A DNA stretch of 64,000 nt from an uncultured Opitutaceae bacterium (GTDB lineage: Bacteria; Verrucomicrobiota; Verrucomicrobiia; Opitutales; Opitutaceae). The translations under genes were made by a program, and so were the position numbers. Location of the stretch: contig CALFNN010000010.1 in assembly GCA_937902925.1 (NCBI GenBank), positions 124,001-188,000 of the forward strand. Direction: 5' to 3'. Positions 44,052 through 53,914 of this stretch are shown here, in pieces (position 1 is the stretch's first letter; every line of letters begins with the position of its first letter). The notes beneath the pieces were generated by a model. The model searched no databases. It worked only from the letters and a program-made list of their open reading frames with translations, and was not told the DNA's origin.

Positions 44052-45542
44052 ATGCCCTGGATTCTCGCCATCGACCAAAGCACATCGGCGACCAAGGCGC
44101 TGCTGTTCGACCGCGATGGCGGACTCCACGACAAGGAGTCGCGCGATCACCGGCAGCTCTATCCGCAGCCCGGCTGGGTCGAGCACGACGCGGAGGAAAT
44201 CTGGCAAAATACGCTCGCGACGCTGCGCGCGCTCCTCGGCCGTCATGCGGATAAGATTGCCGACCTTGCGTGCCTGAGCCTGACGAACCAGCGGGAGACG
44301 ATCGTCGTGTTCGATCGCGCAACCGGCCGGCCGCTCCATCCGGCGATCGTCTGGCAGTGCCGGCGTGGCGATCCGTTTTGCGCGGAACACGCCACCGCCG
44401 GCCGCGAGGCGCTGGTGCGCGCGCGCACCGGGCTGCGGCTCGATGCCTATTTCTCGGGGTCGAAACTGCAGTGGCTGCTCCGTCACCGACCGGAGTTGCG
44501 CCGGCAACTCGCCGACGGCACCGCGTTGATCGGGACCATCGACACCTATCTCATCCACCGGCTGACGAACGGCGCCGTGTTTGCGACCGACCACACCAAC
44601 GCCAGCCGCACGCTGCTCTACGACATCGGCCGGCTGCGGTGGGACGAGGAATTGTGCGCGATGTGGGAAGTGCCGCTGGCGGCGCTGCCTCAGGTGCGGG
44701 AAAGTTCCGCGCGCTTTGGCGAGACCACGCTCGACGGGACGTTGGCGCGCGCCCTGCCGATTTGCGGGGTGATGGGCGATTCCCAGGCGGCGTTGTTCGC
44801 GCAGCGCTGTTTCGAGCCCGGCGCGGCGAAGGTGACGTTCGGCACGGGTTCGTCGATCCTGCTGAACATCGGCCCCCGCCCGCAGCTTTCCGAACGCGGC
44901 GTGGTGACGGCGCTGGCCTGGGTGCATCGCGGCGTGCCGACCTATGCGTTCGAAGGCATTGTGATCAGCTCGGCGGCGACGCTCACCTGGTTGCGCGATC
45001 AACTCGGCGTCATCGATGACATCGGCAACGCCGAGTCGCTCGCGCGCGAATTGGCGGACAACGACGGCGTCTATCTCGTGCCGGCCTTCTCGGGACTCGG
45101 CCTGCCGCACTGGCGGCCGGCGGCGCGGGCGGCCATCGTCGGCCTCAGCGGGCACAGCGACCGGCGGCACGTCCTGCGCGCGGGGCTGGAATCGATCGCC
45201 TACCAGCTCCGCGACGCGCTCGATGCGATGCGCGCGGACGCGGGGGTGGAATTGCGCGCCGTCCACGGCGACGGCGGCCCGGCGGCAAACCGTTTCCTGA
45301 TGCAGTTCACGGCCGATCTCACGGGCGTGGAATTGCGAATCGCCACGATGGCCGACTGCTCGGCGCTGGGTGCGGTGCTCGCGGGGATGCTGGGGCTCGG
45401 CCTCCGCGGGTCGCTCGACGAAATCGCCACAGCGCCGCGCGACGATGTTGTCTACCGGCCCGCCATGCCGCGGGAGCAGGTGCAAAAAAACTACGACGGC
45501 TGGCAGCGCGCCGTCCGCCAGGTTCTCGCCGCCGCTTCCTGA
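44052..45542 (+). CDS. FGGY-family carbohydrate kinase
   Basis: 496 residues from the ATG at 44052. N-terminal phosphate-binding motif AIDQSTSATKALL (6-18), substrate-region TNQRETIVVFDRATGRPLHPAIVWQ, GVMGDSQAALFAQRCFEPGAAKVTFGTGSS, and the C-terminal adenosine motif VHGDGGPAANRFLMQFTADLTG. Sequence details lean towards glycerol-kinase-like members. Its position directly after the transketolase subunits and before the sugar importer suggests it phosphorylates the ketose formed by the isomerase, for example D-apulose. Xylulose, glycerol or another polyol are alternatives. Confidence 0.92.
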   Translation: MPWILAIDQSTSATKALLFDRDGGLHDKESRDHRQLYPQPGWVEHDAEEIWQNTLATLRALLGRHADKIADLACLSLTNQRETIVVFDRATGRPLHPAIVWQCRRGDPFCAEHATAGREALVRARTGLRLDAYFSGSKLQWLLRHRPELRRQLADGTALIGTIDTYLIHRLTNGAVFATDHTNASRTLLYDIGRLRWDEELCAMWEVPLAALPQVRESSARFGETTLDGTLARALPICGVMGDSQAALFAQRCFEPGAAKVTFGTGSSILLNIGPRPQLSERGVVTALAWVHRGVPTYAFEGIVISSAATLTWLRDQLGVIDDIGNAESLARELADNDGVYLVPAFSGLGLPHWRPAARAAIVGLSGHSDRRHVLRAGLESIAYQLRDALDAMRADAGVELRAVHGDGGPAANRFLMQFTADLTGVELRIATMADCSALGAVLAGMLGLGLRGSLDEIATAPRDDVVYRPAMPREQVQKNYDGWQRAVRQVLAAAS

Positions 45543-45554
45543 AATCTCCTTTCC

Positions 45555-46520
45555 ATGAAAATCCCCAAAATCCCAACCCTGCTGTTTGCCGCTGCCGCGG
45601 CGTTACTGATCGTGGTCGCCGGCTGCGGCAAATCGGCGGCGCCTGCCGCGACCGGCGCCAAGCGCGTCGCGGTCGTCGTCTCGACGCTCAACAATCCGTG
45701 GTTTGTCGTCCTCGCCGACACGGCGCGCGACCGGGCGAAGGAGCTCGGCTACGAGGTCACCGTCTTCGACTCGCAGAATGACCCGGCGAAGGAGTCGACG
45801 CACTTCGACAACCTCATTTCGTCGGGCTACAGCGCGGTGTTGTTCAATTGCACCGACGCGCAGGGCTCCGTTGCGAACGTCCGCCGCGCCAAGGCCGCCG
45901 GCATTCCGGTGTTTTGCATGGACCGGGAAATCACCGCCAACGACGCGGCCACCGCGCAGATTCTTTCCGACAATTATTCCGGGTGCGTCGCGCTTGGGCA
46001 GTATTTCGTCGAGCAGGTGGGTGAGACGGGCAGCTACGTCGAGTTGCTCGGCATCGTCGCCGACACGAACACGTGGAATCGCTCGAAGGGGTTTCACAGC
46101 GTCGTCGACCGTTATCCCGGCCTGAAGATGGTCGCACAACAGAGCGCCGAGTTCGACCGGACGAAGGCGCTGGAAGTGCTGGAGGCGATTTTGCAGGCGC
46201 ATCCCGACATCAACGCGGTCTTCTGCGGCAACGACGCGATGGCGATGGGCGCCTACCAGGCGCTGCTCGCCGCGAAGAAGGCCGACCAGGTGAAAGTGTT
46301 CGGTTTCGACGGCGCCGACGATGTCGTCAAGTCGGTCGCCGAGGGCAAGATCGTCGCGACCGTGATGCAGTTTCCGAAGACCATGGCGCGCACCGTGGCG
46401 GAATACGCCGACCGCTATATCAAGGGCGAACGCAACTTTCCGCAGCGGGTCCCGGTCGCCGTCGAATTGGTGGACAAGCAAAACGTCGCGAAATTCGGCG
46501 ATTACGGACGCAAGCCGTAA
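45555..46520 (+). CDS. sugar ABC transporter substrate-binding lipoprotein (RbsB-like)
   Basis: 321 residues. The lipobox LIVVAGC gives a lipidated Cys24. The mature protein is a type I periplasmic binding protein ([94 protein letters not shown]). This family binds pentoses, hexoses and polyols. Solute-binding proteins of this type include the D-apiose binders that led to discovery of apiose pathways. It is the first gene of a complete importer. Confidence 0.93.
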   Translation: MKIPKIPTLLFAAAAALLIVVAGCGKSAAPAATGAKRVAVVVSTLNNPWFVVLADTARDRAKELGYEVTVFDSQNDPAKESTHFDNLISSGYSAVLFNCTDAQGSVANVRRAKAAGIPVFCMDREITANDAATAQILSDNYSGCVALGQYFVEQVGETGSYVELLGIVADTNTWNRSKGFHSVVDRYPGLKMVAQQSAEFDRTKALEVLEAILQAHPDINAVFCGNDAMAMGAYQALLAAKKADQVKVFGFDGADDVVKSVAEGKIVATVMQFPKTMARTVAEYADRYIKGERNFPQRVPVAVELVDKQNVAKFGDYGRKP

Positions 46521-46599
46521 GCGTCTGTCGGGAGAGTCCGCTCACTCGGTGAGAGCGGTTCCCGCTGATGCGAGATGGAAGGCTCCGCTCCGACCCCAC

Positions 46600-47277
46600 A
46601 TGACCACCTCATCCCGCTCCAACGCGCCGGCCCGCGGCACCTTCGCGTGGCCGTGGATTGGGTTGACGCTGGCCGTCGTGGTCCTGCTTTGCCTGTTTCC
46701 GCCTTTTCGCGTCGTGTCGCGGCAGCCGGCTCTGTCCGCGGCGCCGACGGGCGGGGCGGCATTCGATCCCGTGGCGTTTGTGGCGCGGTTCTGGAGCGAG
46801 CAGCTCCAGCCCGCCGCCGGGCGCGCGGCGGCGCTGGCGCCGATTCTGGCGGAACTGCGCCGCGATCCGGCGGCCGCGGTGCAGCAGCACGCCCGGTCGG
46901 CGGACCTCGGCGGGACGGCGTATTTTTTTTCGCGCGGGTCCGGCCGCGTCACGGCTGTCGAGAAATCGCAGGTGGTCGTTGCAGTCGACGGTGCCGAAGG
47001 CGGCACGATCGCGATTCGCACGGGGCCGATTTTCGGAAACGCGGTGCGCGACGGTTGCGGCCTGCTCGAGGTGAATCGGGTTCCGGGCCTCGCCGAGTTC
47101 AACGCGGTCTCGGCCGAGCTTAATCGCCTCGTCGAGGAGCGCGTCCTGCCGCCGCTTCGCCACGCGGCGAAAGTCGGCGGCCGGATCACCTTCGCCGGTT
47201 GTGCCGCGGCACCCGATGGACCCGGGGCCGGTGCGTTGCTTGCGTTTATTCCGGTGCAGGCGGAGGCGACCCCGTGA
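46600..47277 (+). CDS. DUF2291-like membrane-anchored protein of sugar importer operon
   Basis: 225 residues from the ATG at 46600; an ATG at 46549 would add 17 residues. One membrane segment near the N-terminus (WPWIGLTLAVVVLLCLFPPF) is followed by an extracytoplasmic domain (FDPVAFVARFWSEQLQPAAGRA, YFFSRGSGRVTAVEKSQVVVAVDG, RTGPIFGNAVRDGCGLLEVN). These features match DUF2291, a family repeatedly found inside ribose-type ABC importer operons but of unknown function. It may help assemble or gate the transporter. The stop overlaps the ATPase start by one base. Confidence 0.8.
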   Translation: MTTSSRSNAPARGTFAWPWIGLTLAVVVLLCLFPPFRVVSRQPALSAAPTGGAAFDPVAFVARFWSEQLQPAAGRAAALAPILAELRRDPAAAVQQHARSADLGGTAYFFSRGSGRVTAVEKSQVVVAVDGAEGGTIAIRTGPIFGNAVRDGCGLLEVNRVPGLAEFNAVSAELNRLVEERVLPPLRHAAKVGGRITFAGCAAAPDGPGAGALLAFIPVQAEATP

Positions 47278-48812
47278 TGGACGCCCGCGATGCAATTCTC
47301 GAGGCGACCGGGATCGAGAAATCGTTTCCCGGCGTGAGGGCGCTCGACGGCGTAGGCCTGCGGGTGCGACCGGGCCGGCTTGTCGCGCTGCTTGGCGAGA
47401 ACGGCGCGGGCAAGTCCACGCTCATGAACGTTCTGTCCGGCGTGTTTCCGCCCGATGCCGGCACGATCCGGCTCGACGGGCGGGAGGTGCGTTTCGCGAA
47501 TCCCCGCGAGGCGCAGGCGCACGGCGTCGGGATTGTGCACCAGGAGCTCAATCTCGTTCCGCACCTCTCCGTGGCGGAGAATGTCCATCTCGGACGTGAG
47601 CCGCGGACGCGGCTTGGGTTGATCGACTATGAGAAGCTGCATGCCGACACAACCGCCGTGCTGGGGCGGCTCGACCTGCATGTGGCACCGGACGCATTGG
47701 TCGCCGACTTGCGCGTGGGTCAGCAGCAACTCGTCGAAATCGCGCGCGCCGTGTCGGCCGAAGTGCGCGTGCTCGTTCTGGACGAACCGACCTCGTCGCT
47801 CTCCGCCCACGAAGTCGACGTGCTCTTCGGGGTGATCCAGGATCTCAAGCGTCGCGGGGTCGGCGTCGTCTACATTACCCACAAGCTCGAGGAGCTCGCC
47901 CGCATCGGCGACGACGTGACGGTCATGCGCGACGGCCGCGTGGTCGGCGAGGCACCGCTGGCCGAGCTGACCCGCGAGGAAATCGTGCGGTTGATGGCAG
48001 GTCGGGAGGCGAAGGAGATTTTCCAGAAGTCGACCGTGGCTCCGGGCGGGGAGCTTTTGCGCGCGGAGAATATTTCACTGCCGGGCGACGGGGTGGGGCG
48101 GCCGCTGCTGGTTGACCGCGTCTCGCTGTCGTTGCGGCGGGGCGAGGTGCTGGGGATCTTCGGCCTGGTCGGCGCCGGCCGCACGGAGCTGCTGGAAACG
48201 CTCTTTGGCGTCCATTCGGATCGCGCGACCGGGCGCGTGGCGGTCGACGGCCGCCCGGTTGGCTTCAAGTCGCCGCGCGATGCCGTGGCCGCGGGCCTGG
48301 CGTTCGCGCCCGAGGATCGCAAACGCGACGGGCTCGTGTTGACGATGAGCGTCGCCGCGAATGCGAGCCTCGCCAGTCTCGATCGCACGGTCCGCGGCGG
48401 ACTCGTGAGCGCTGGACGCGAGGCCGCCCACGTCACGCCCTACATCGAACGCTTCCGGGTGAAAACGCCGTCGCTCGCCCAGCTCATCGTCAATCTCAGC
48501 GGCGGCAACCAGCAGAAGGTGATTCTCGCGAAGTGGCTCGCCACGGCGCCGAAGATTCTCCTCCTCGACGAGCCAACCCGGGGCATCGACGTGAACGCCA
48601 AGCGCGAAATCTACGCGTTCATCGACGAGCTGGCGCGCACCGGCCTCGGCTTGATCGTGGTGTCGTCCGAGCTGCCCGAAATCCTCGCGCTGGCCGACCG
48701 CGTGCTCGTGATGTGCGAGGGACGCAAGACGGCGGAATTCGCCCGCGCCGACGCCACGCCCGAACGCGTGCTGCACGCCGCGTTGCCGGATCTCGCGGCC
48801 CTCGCTTCCTGA
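47277..48812 (+). CDS. sugar ABC transporter ATPase with two nucleotide-binding domains (RbsA-like)
   Basis: 511 residues from the ATG at 47277. First domain: Walker A GENGAGKST (40-48), HQELNLVPHLSVAENVHLG, and Walker B VLVLDEPTSSLS. Second domain: a degenerate Walker A (GLVGAGRTELL), signature LSGGNQQKV, and LLLDEPTRGID. This two-domain layout with a degenerate second Walker A is standard for RbsA/MglA/XylG proteins. It powers import of the sugar captured by the lipoprotein encoded upstream. Confidence 0.95.
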   Translation: MDARDAILEATGIEKSFPGVRALDGVGLRVRPGRLVALLGENGAGKSTLMNVLSGVFPPDAGTIRLDGREVRFANPREAQAHGVGIVHQELNLVPHLSVAENVHLGREPRTRLGLIDYEKLHADTTAVLGRLDLHVAPDALVADLRVGQQQLVEIARAVSAEVRVLVLDEPTSSLSAHEVDVLFGVIQDLKRRGVGVVYITHKLEELARIGDDVTVMRDGRVVGEAPLAELTREEIVRLMAGREAKEIFQKSTVAPGGELLRAENISLPGDGVGRPLLVDRVSLSLRRGEVLGIFGLVGAGRTELLETLFGVHSDRATGRVAVDGRPVGFKSPRDAVAAGLAFAPEDRKRDGLVLTMSVAANASLASLDRTVRGGLVSAGREAAHVTPYIERFRVKTPSLAQLIVNLSGGNQQKVILAKWLATAPKILLLDEPTRGIDVNAKREIYAFIDELARTGLGLIVVSSELPEILALADRVLVMCEGRKTAEFARADATPERVLHAALPDLAALAS

Positions 48813-48813
48813 A

Positions 48814-49797
48814 ATGAGCGCGAAAAACATTTCCACCGTATTCGCGCGCTTCCGGTCGCTGCTCGCACTGGCGCTGATGATCGGGGCGCTCAGTTTGCTG
48901 TCGGAGCATTTTCTGACTGCGGACAACGGCTGGAACATCCTCCGGCAGATTTCAGTCAATCTCTGCCTCTCGATCGGCATGACGCTGGTCATCCTCAGCG
49001 GCGGGATCGATTTGTCGGTCGGCGCGATTCTCGCGCTTGCCGGGGCCATGGCGGCTGGGCTGCTCAAGCAGGGTCTCGCGCTCCCGGGTTCCTCTCTGCT
49101 CCTCCAGTTCACCACCTCGGGCGCGATCCTTGCGGCTGTGATCGTGGGCGCGGCGATGGGCTGGTGCAACGGCGTCGCGATCACGCGCTTTCAACTGCCG
49201 CCGTTCGTCGCGACGCTCGGCATGTTCAGCATCGCGCGCGGACTCACGATGCTGTGGACCGGCGGGTTTCCGATCACGGGGCTGGGCGACCAATTTGGAT
49301 TTGTCGGCACCGGCTTCGTCCTGGGCGCGCCCATGCCGGTCTGGATCATGACCGCGCTGGTCGCGGTCTTCATGGTCGTGACGCGGCGGACGCGTTTTGG
49401 CCGGCACCTTTATGCCGTCGGTGGCAACGAGCGCGCCGCCCGACTCACGGGCCTGCACGTCGGACGCATCAAGGTCGCGGTCTACACGCTCGCCGGCGCG
49501 TTGAGCGGCGTCGCAGGCCTCATCGTGACGGCGCGCCTCGATTCGGCGCAACCCAACGCCGGGCTCGGCTACGAACTCGACTCGATCGCCGCGGTCGTGA
49601 TCGGCGGCACCTCGCTCTCCGGCGGCCGCGGCTCGGTCGGTGGCACGGTGCTCGGCTGCCTCATCATCGGTGTGCTGAACAACGGCCTCTTCCTGCTCAA
49701 CGTGTCGCCCTTCTGGCAGCAGGTGATCAAGGGCCTGGTCATCCTGCTGGCGGTGGCCATCGACAAGGTGAACGTCCGGCAACGCGACTCCTCATGA
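48814..49797 (+). CDS. sugar ABC transporter permease (RbsC-like)
   Basis: 327 residues starting one base after the ATPase stop. About eight to ten membrane helices are visible, with the family motifs MTLVILSGGIDLSVGAILALAGAMAA, LPPFVATLGMFSIARGLTMLW, YAVGGNERAARLTGLHVGRIKVAVYTLAGALSGVAGLI and VIGGTSLSGGRGSVGGT. It completes the importer. Its stop overlaps the first DUF1593 gene (ATGA), tying import and the following hydrolase-like genes into one transcript. Confidence 0.95.
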   Translation: MSAKNISTVFARFRSLLALALMIGALSLLSEHFLTADNGWNILRQISVNLCLSIGMTLVILSGGIDLSVGAILALAGAMAAGLLKQGLALPGSSLLLQFTTSGAILAAVIVGAAMGWCNGVAITRFQLPPFVATLGMFSIARGLTMLWTGGFPITGLGDQFGFVGTGFVLGAPMPVWIMTALVAVFMVVTRRTRFGRHLYAVGGNERAARLTGLHVGRIKVAVYTLAGALSGVAGLIVTARLDSAQPNAGLGYELDSIAAVVIGGTSLSGGRGSVGGTVLGCLIIGVLNNGLFLLNVSPFWQQVIKGLVILLAVAIDKVNVRQRDSS

Positions 49798-51128
49798 ACT
49801 CGATTCGTTTCGTCTTACTCAAAACCGTGGCCGTCGCGCTTGGCATCGGCGCGGTGGTGCCGTCGCTCGTGTCGGCCCCGGCGGGTGGCGCACTGGCGGG
49901 CGACCGGCCGCGGGTCATCGTTTCCAGCGACATCGGCGGGACGGATCCCGACGATTTTCAATCGATGGTGCATCTGTTGGTTTATGCCGATGTGCTCGAT
50001 CTCGAGGGCTTGATCTCGTCGCCCTATGGCCCCGGCCGGAAGGAGCACATCCTCGCGATGATCGACCGTTACGAGCACGACTATCCGAATCTCAAAAGCT
50101 ATTCGGCGCGCTATCCGACGCCCAACGCGTTGCGCGCGATGGCGAAGCAGGGCGCGATCGACGGCGCCGGACTCGCGGGTTTCACCCGGCCGACCGAAGG
50201 CTCCGAGTGGATCGTCCACTGCGCGCGACGCGACGACCCGCGTCCGCTCTGGGTGCTCGCGTGGGGCGGCATCGAAGATCTCGCCCAGGCGCTGCACGAT
50301 GCGCCCGACATCCTGCCGAAGCTCCGCGTCTACTTCATCGGCGGACCGAACAAGATGTGGAGCGCGAACGCCTACGACTACGTGGAGCAGAATCACCCGA
50401 AGCTCTGGATGATCGAGGCGAACGCGACCTACCGGGGGTGGTTTACCGGCGGCAACCAGACCGGCGAGTGGGGCAACACCGCGTTCGTGACGGCGCACGT
50501 GGTCGGGCGCGGCGCGCTCGGCGAATATTTTGCCTCGTTGCTGCGCGGGTCGATCAAGATGGGCGACAGCCCGTCGGTCGGGTATTTGTTGCACGGCACG
50601 CCCGACGATCCGACGCAGCCGGGGTGGGGCGGTCGGTTCGTGCGCATCTGGGATGGGCGCAAGACCGTGTTCGACCGGCTCACGACCGCCGCCGATGAGG
50701 TCGAGGCCTTCGGAACCGTGGAGTTTGCGCTCCCGCTGCCTCCGGGAATGTCGCGCGAGAACACATTCGGCGCGCTGATCGACAACCGGATTCGCGTCGC
50801 CGGCGAGAACGACGGCCACACGCTGCGCTTCCGTTTTTCGCCCCGCGACGCGAAACGGTGGCCCTATGTGATCCAGAGCGACTTCGCCGCCCTCGATGGC
50901 AAGACGGGCGCCTTCACCGCCGTGCCGCCGCCGGTGGCGCGCACCAGCCATCCTTCCAGGATTCATCCCGATTGGTGGATCGACGACCCTGATCCCGCCG
51001 CGGCCGAGGGCGTCCATCCCGGCGCGAAAAGCGTGAATCGCTGGCGCGAGGACATCCTGCGCGATTTCGCGGAGCGAATGGCGCGGTGCAAGGCGCCTGC
51101 TGCGACCAACGCGAATTCAGCCCCATGA
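49794..51128 (+). CDS. secreted DUF1593 nucleoside-hydrolase-like protein, copy 1
   Basis: 444 residues with a signal peptide (FVLLKTVAVALGIGAVVPSLVSA). Residues about 38-300 resemble nucleoside hydrolases: VIVSSDIGGTDPDDFQS matches the Asp-rich calcium-binding motif of that fold, and LWVLAWGGIEDLAQALHD and VYFIGGPNK follow. The C-terminal part, about 305-444, ends in a beta-rich segment and a [32 protein letters not shown] motif shared with copy 2. DUF1593 proteins have no established substrate. Export and location beside a sugar importer and hydrolases suggest a glycosidase, perhaps on furanosides. Confidence 0.85.
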   Translation: MNSIRFVLLKTVAVALGIGAVVPSLVSAPAGGALAGDRPRVIVSSDIGGTDPDDFQSMVHLLVYADVLDLEGLISSPYGPGRKEHILAMIDRYEHDYPNLKSYSARYPTPNALRAMAKQGAIDGAGLAGFTRPTEGSEWIVHCARRDDPRPLWVLAWGGIEDLAQALHDAPDILPKLRVYFIGGPNKMWSANAYDYVEQNHPKLWMIEANATYRGWFTGGNQTGEWGNTAFVTAHVVGRGALGEYFASLLRGSIKMGDSPSVGYLLHGTPDDPTQPGWGGRFVRIWDGRKTVFDRLTTAADEVEAFGTVEFALPLPPGMSRENTFGALIDNRIRVAGENDGHTLRFRFSPRDAKRWPYVIQSDFAALDGKTGAFTAVPPPVARTSHPSRIHPDWWIDDPDPAAAEGVHPGAKSVNRWREDILRDFAERMARCKAPAATNANSAP

Positions 51129-52417
51129 GAATATTCCCGAAACTCCTGCCCTGGTTGTTGGGTGGCCTTGGCCTCGCCCTGCTTTCTATCGCAGCATCCG
51201 CTGACGCGCCGCGCTTCCGCGCGATCGTCTCCACCGACATCGGCGGCAGCGACCCAGACGACCATCAATCGATGGTGCACGTGCTCGCTTACGCGGACAG
51301 TCTGGACCTCGAGGGCCTGATCTCGACCCAGCCGCGCGGCACCAAGAAGGATGAAATCCTCAAGGAGATCGATCTTTACGAGCACGACTTCCCGAACCTC
51401 AAAACTTATTCGGACCGATACCCGACGCCGGACGCATTGCGGGCGATCACGAAATCGGGCGTGGCGACGCATATTGGGGCGTCGGGCTTTGGTCCGGCGA
51501 CCGAAGGCTCGGATTGGATCATCCAGTGCGCGCGGCGGGACGATCCGCGGCCGCTTCACATCCTGGTCTGGGGCGGGATTTACGACGTGGCCCAGGCGTT
51601 GCACGACGCGCCGGACATCCTGCCGAAGCTGCGGGTTTACTTCATCGGCGGTCCGAACAAGCAGGGCAGCGTGAACGCCTACAATTACATCGAGCGGAAT
51701 TTTCCCAAGCTCTGGATCATTGAGGACAACGACACGTATCGCGGCTGGTTTGTCGGCGGCAACCAGACCGGCGAGTGGGATGACACCAGGTTTGTGACCA
51801 CCCACGTCGCCGGCCACGGCGCGCTCGGCGATTTCTTTGCCACCCTGCTCAAAGGCAAGCTGAAGATGGGCGACACCCCGTCCGTGGCGTGGCTGCTGCA
51901 TGGCGTGCCGGAAGATCCCACGCAGCCCGGCTGGGGTGGAAAATTCGTGCGCACTTGGGACGGGCGCAAAACGATCTTCGACCACCTGCCCACGAGCGAG
52001 ACCGAGCAGGCCGAGGTTTTCGGCGTGATCGAAATCGCGCTGCCCGTGCCCGTAGGTTATTCCGCCGCCAATACCGCCACGCTGGTCCTCGACACGCGCG
52101 CCACCGCCACGGGCGTGGACGAGGGCGAAGTCCTGCGCTTCCGGTTCGCCACGCGCGACCCGAAAGTCTTTTCATATGTGATTCAAAGCGACTTTGCCGG
52201 ACTCAATGGGAGGTCGGGCAAGTTCCGCACGGTGCCGCCCCCTCTCGAGCGCACGAGGAAACCTTCCGCCGTGCATCCCAACTGGTGGAGCGACGATCCC
52301 GACCCGGCGATGGCCGAAGGCACGCACCCGGGCGCGAAGAGCGTGAACCAGTGGCGCGTGGATTTCCTCCGCGACTTCGCTGCGCGGATGGAGCGCTGCA
52401 AATCCCCTAAATCATGA
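51125..52417 (+). CDS. secreted DUF1593 nucleoside-hydrolase-like protein, copy 2
   Basis: 430 residues from the ATG at 51125, overlapping the previous stop. Signal peptide [21 protein letters not shown]. The Asp-rich motif reads [19 protein letters not shown]. It is a clear tandem paralogue of copy 1, sharing YPTPxALRA, [18 protein letters not shown], [22 protein letters not shown], [14 protein letters not shown] and the C-terminal [11 protein letters not shown] motif. The duplicated pair probably acts on related substrates. Confidence 0.85.
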   Translation: MRIFPKLLPWLLGGLGLALLSIAASADAPRFRAIVSTDIGGSDPDDHQSMVHVLAYADSLDLEGLISTQPRGTKKDEILKEIDLYEHDFPNLKTYSDRYPTPDALRAITKSGVATHIGASGFGPATEGSDWIIQCARRDDPRPLHILVWGGIYDVAQALHDAPDILPKLRVYFIGGPNKQGSVNAYNYIERNFPKLWIIEDNDTYRGWFVGGNQTGEWDDTRFVTTHVAGHGALGDFFATLLKGKLKMGDTPSVAWLLHGVPEDPTQPGWGGKFVRTWDGRKTIFDHLPTSETEQAEVFGVIEIALPVPVGYSAANTATLVLDTRATATGVDEGEVLRFRFATRDPKVFSYVIQSDFAGLNGRSGKFRTVPPPLERTRKPSAVHPNWWSDDPDPAMAEGTHPGAKSVNQWRVDFLRDFAARMERCKSPKS

Positions 52418-53844
52418 AATACCGCACCCCGCCCTTGTTGTTCCTCGCGTTGATCGTCGGCTTGGCGGCATCGGTTTTCGCCGCGGACAAACCCCGCGTC
52501 CTCGTTCTGACCGACATCGAGAACGAGCCGGATGACGCGATGTCGATGGTGCGATTCCTCGTTTACGCGAACCAGTTCGATATCGAGGGTCTCGTCGCCA
52601 CGACGTCGATCCACCAAAAGAGCCGGGTCGCCCCGGACCGCATCCGGCAGATCGTCTCGGCCTACGCGAAGGTGCGGGACAATCTCGAGGGGAATGAGCC
52701 CGGCTTTCCCACGGGAGATTTTCTGCTCGCGCGGATCAGCGAGGGATTGCCGGTCTACGGAATGGCCGGGGTGGGGGCCGGCAAGGATTCGCCGGCTTCC
52801 GCAATGCTGATTCGCGCGGTGGACCGCGCCGACCCGCGGCCGCTGTGGGTGACGGTGTGGGGCGGGCCGAGCGTGCTCGCCCAGGCGCTCTGGACGGTGC
52901 GCGCGACGCGAACGCCGGCTGACGTCGCCAGGTTTGTCGCGCGGCTCCGCGTTTACACCATCTCCGACCAGGACGACACGGGCCCGTGGATCCGCCAGAA
53001 TTTTCCGGGGCTGTTCTACATTGTGAGTCCCGGGCTGGGGGCCGGCGGCGCCTATCACCACGCGACCTGGAGCGGCATCAGCGGCGACAACTTCAGCGGG
53101 CGTTTTGACGGGGCGGACTTCGCCGTCGTGACCAATGAATGGCTCGATCAAAACATCCGAGCGAAGGGTCCGTTGGGCGCGGAATATCCGTTGTGGAAAT
53201 ATTTGATGGAGGGTGACACGCCGTCGTTCCTCAATCTCGTCGGCAACGGACTGAGCGATCCCGAGCATCCCGACTGGGGTGGCTGGGGCGGGCGCTACGA
53301 ACTCTACGTTCCGCACACTCAGAAATGGTTTCTTCAACCGGAGACGCGTCCAATCTGGACCGACGCCGAGGACGAAGTCTTCGGAACCGACGGCAGATGG
53401 CACACCGGCAATCACGAAACAATCTGGCGGTGGCGCGATGCGTTTCAAAACGACTTCGCCGCGCGGATGGACTGGACGATCAAGCCCTACGCCAAGGCGA
53501 ACCATCCGCCGGTGCCGAAGCTCGGCACCCCGGCCGAAATCACCGCCAAACCCGGCCAGCGCGTCGAGCTCAGCGCGGAAGGTTCGACCGATCCGGACGG
53601 CGATGCACTTTCCTACCAGTGGTTCTACTACGGGGAGCCCGGGACCATCGCGCTGTCGAACTCCCGCACGGGTCAGCCGCTCGAGATCAAGGATTTCGAC
53701 CAACCCAAGGCCTGGTTTACGGCTCCGGCCCGGCTGGCGATGCCGACAAACAACGGCACCCTGCACATCATTCTGGCCGTGACCGACCACGGTATTCCGC
53801 GCCTCACGCGCTACCGCCGGGTGATTGTGACCGTCAGTCCGTGA
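52414..53844 (+). CDS. secreted DUF1593 nucleoside-hydrolase-like protein, copy 3 (divergent)
   Basis: 476 residues, start overlapping the previous stop (ATGA), signal peptide [18 protein letters not shown]. The Asp motif is [31 protein letters not shown]. Unlike copies 1 and 2, it has a longer middle region ([47 protein letters not shown]) and a C-terminal Ig/PKD-like sandwich ([26 protein letters not shown]). It belongs to the more usual DUF1593 architecture. Function unknown. Confidence 0.85.
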   Translation: MKYRTPPLLFLALIVGLAASVFAADKPRVLVLTDIENEPDDAMSMVRFLVYANQFDIEGLVATTSIHQKSRVAPDRIRQIVSAYAKVRDNLEGNEPGFPTGDFLLARISEGLPVYGMAGVGAGKDSPASAMLIRAVDRADPRPLWVTVWGGPSVLAQALWTVRATRTPADVARFVARLRVYTISDQDDTGPWIRQNFPGLFYIVSPGLGAGGAYHHATWSGISGDNFSGRFDGADFAVVTNEWLDQNIRAKGPLGAEYPLWKYLMEGDTPSFLNLVGNGLSDPEHPDWGGWGGRYELYVPHTQKWFLQPETRPIWTDAEDEVFGTDGRWHTGNHETIWRWRDAFQNDFAARMDWTIKPYAKANHPPVPKLGTPAEITAKPGQRVELSAEGSTDPDGDALSYQWFYYGEPGTIALSNSRTGQPLEIKDFDQPKAWFTAPARLAMPTNNGTLHIILAVTDHGIPRLTRYRRVIVTVSP

Positions 53845-53914
53845 ACGTGCGCGGTCTGTCACCTGATTGCCGTCCACCATCATCCACCAGTCCACGAGCC
53901 ACCGGCCCCAAGTC

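Noticed and set aside
52171-52192. TTTTCATATGTGATTC sequence resembling the 18-bp operator
   Set aside because: It lies inside the second DUF1593 gene and the right half-site does not match, so it is probably chance.
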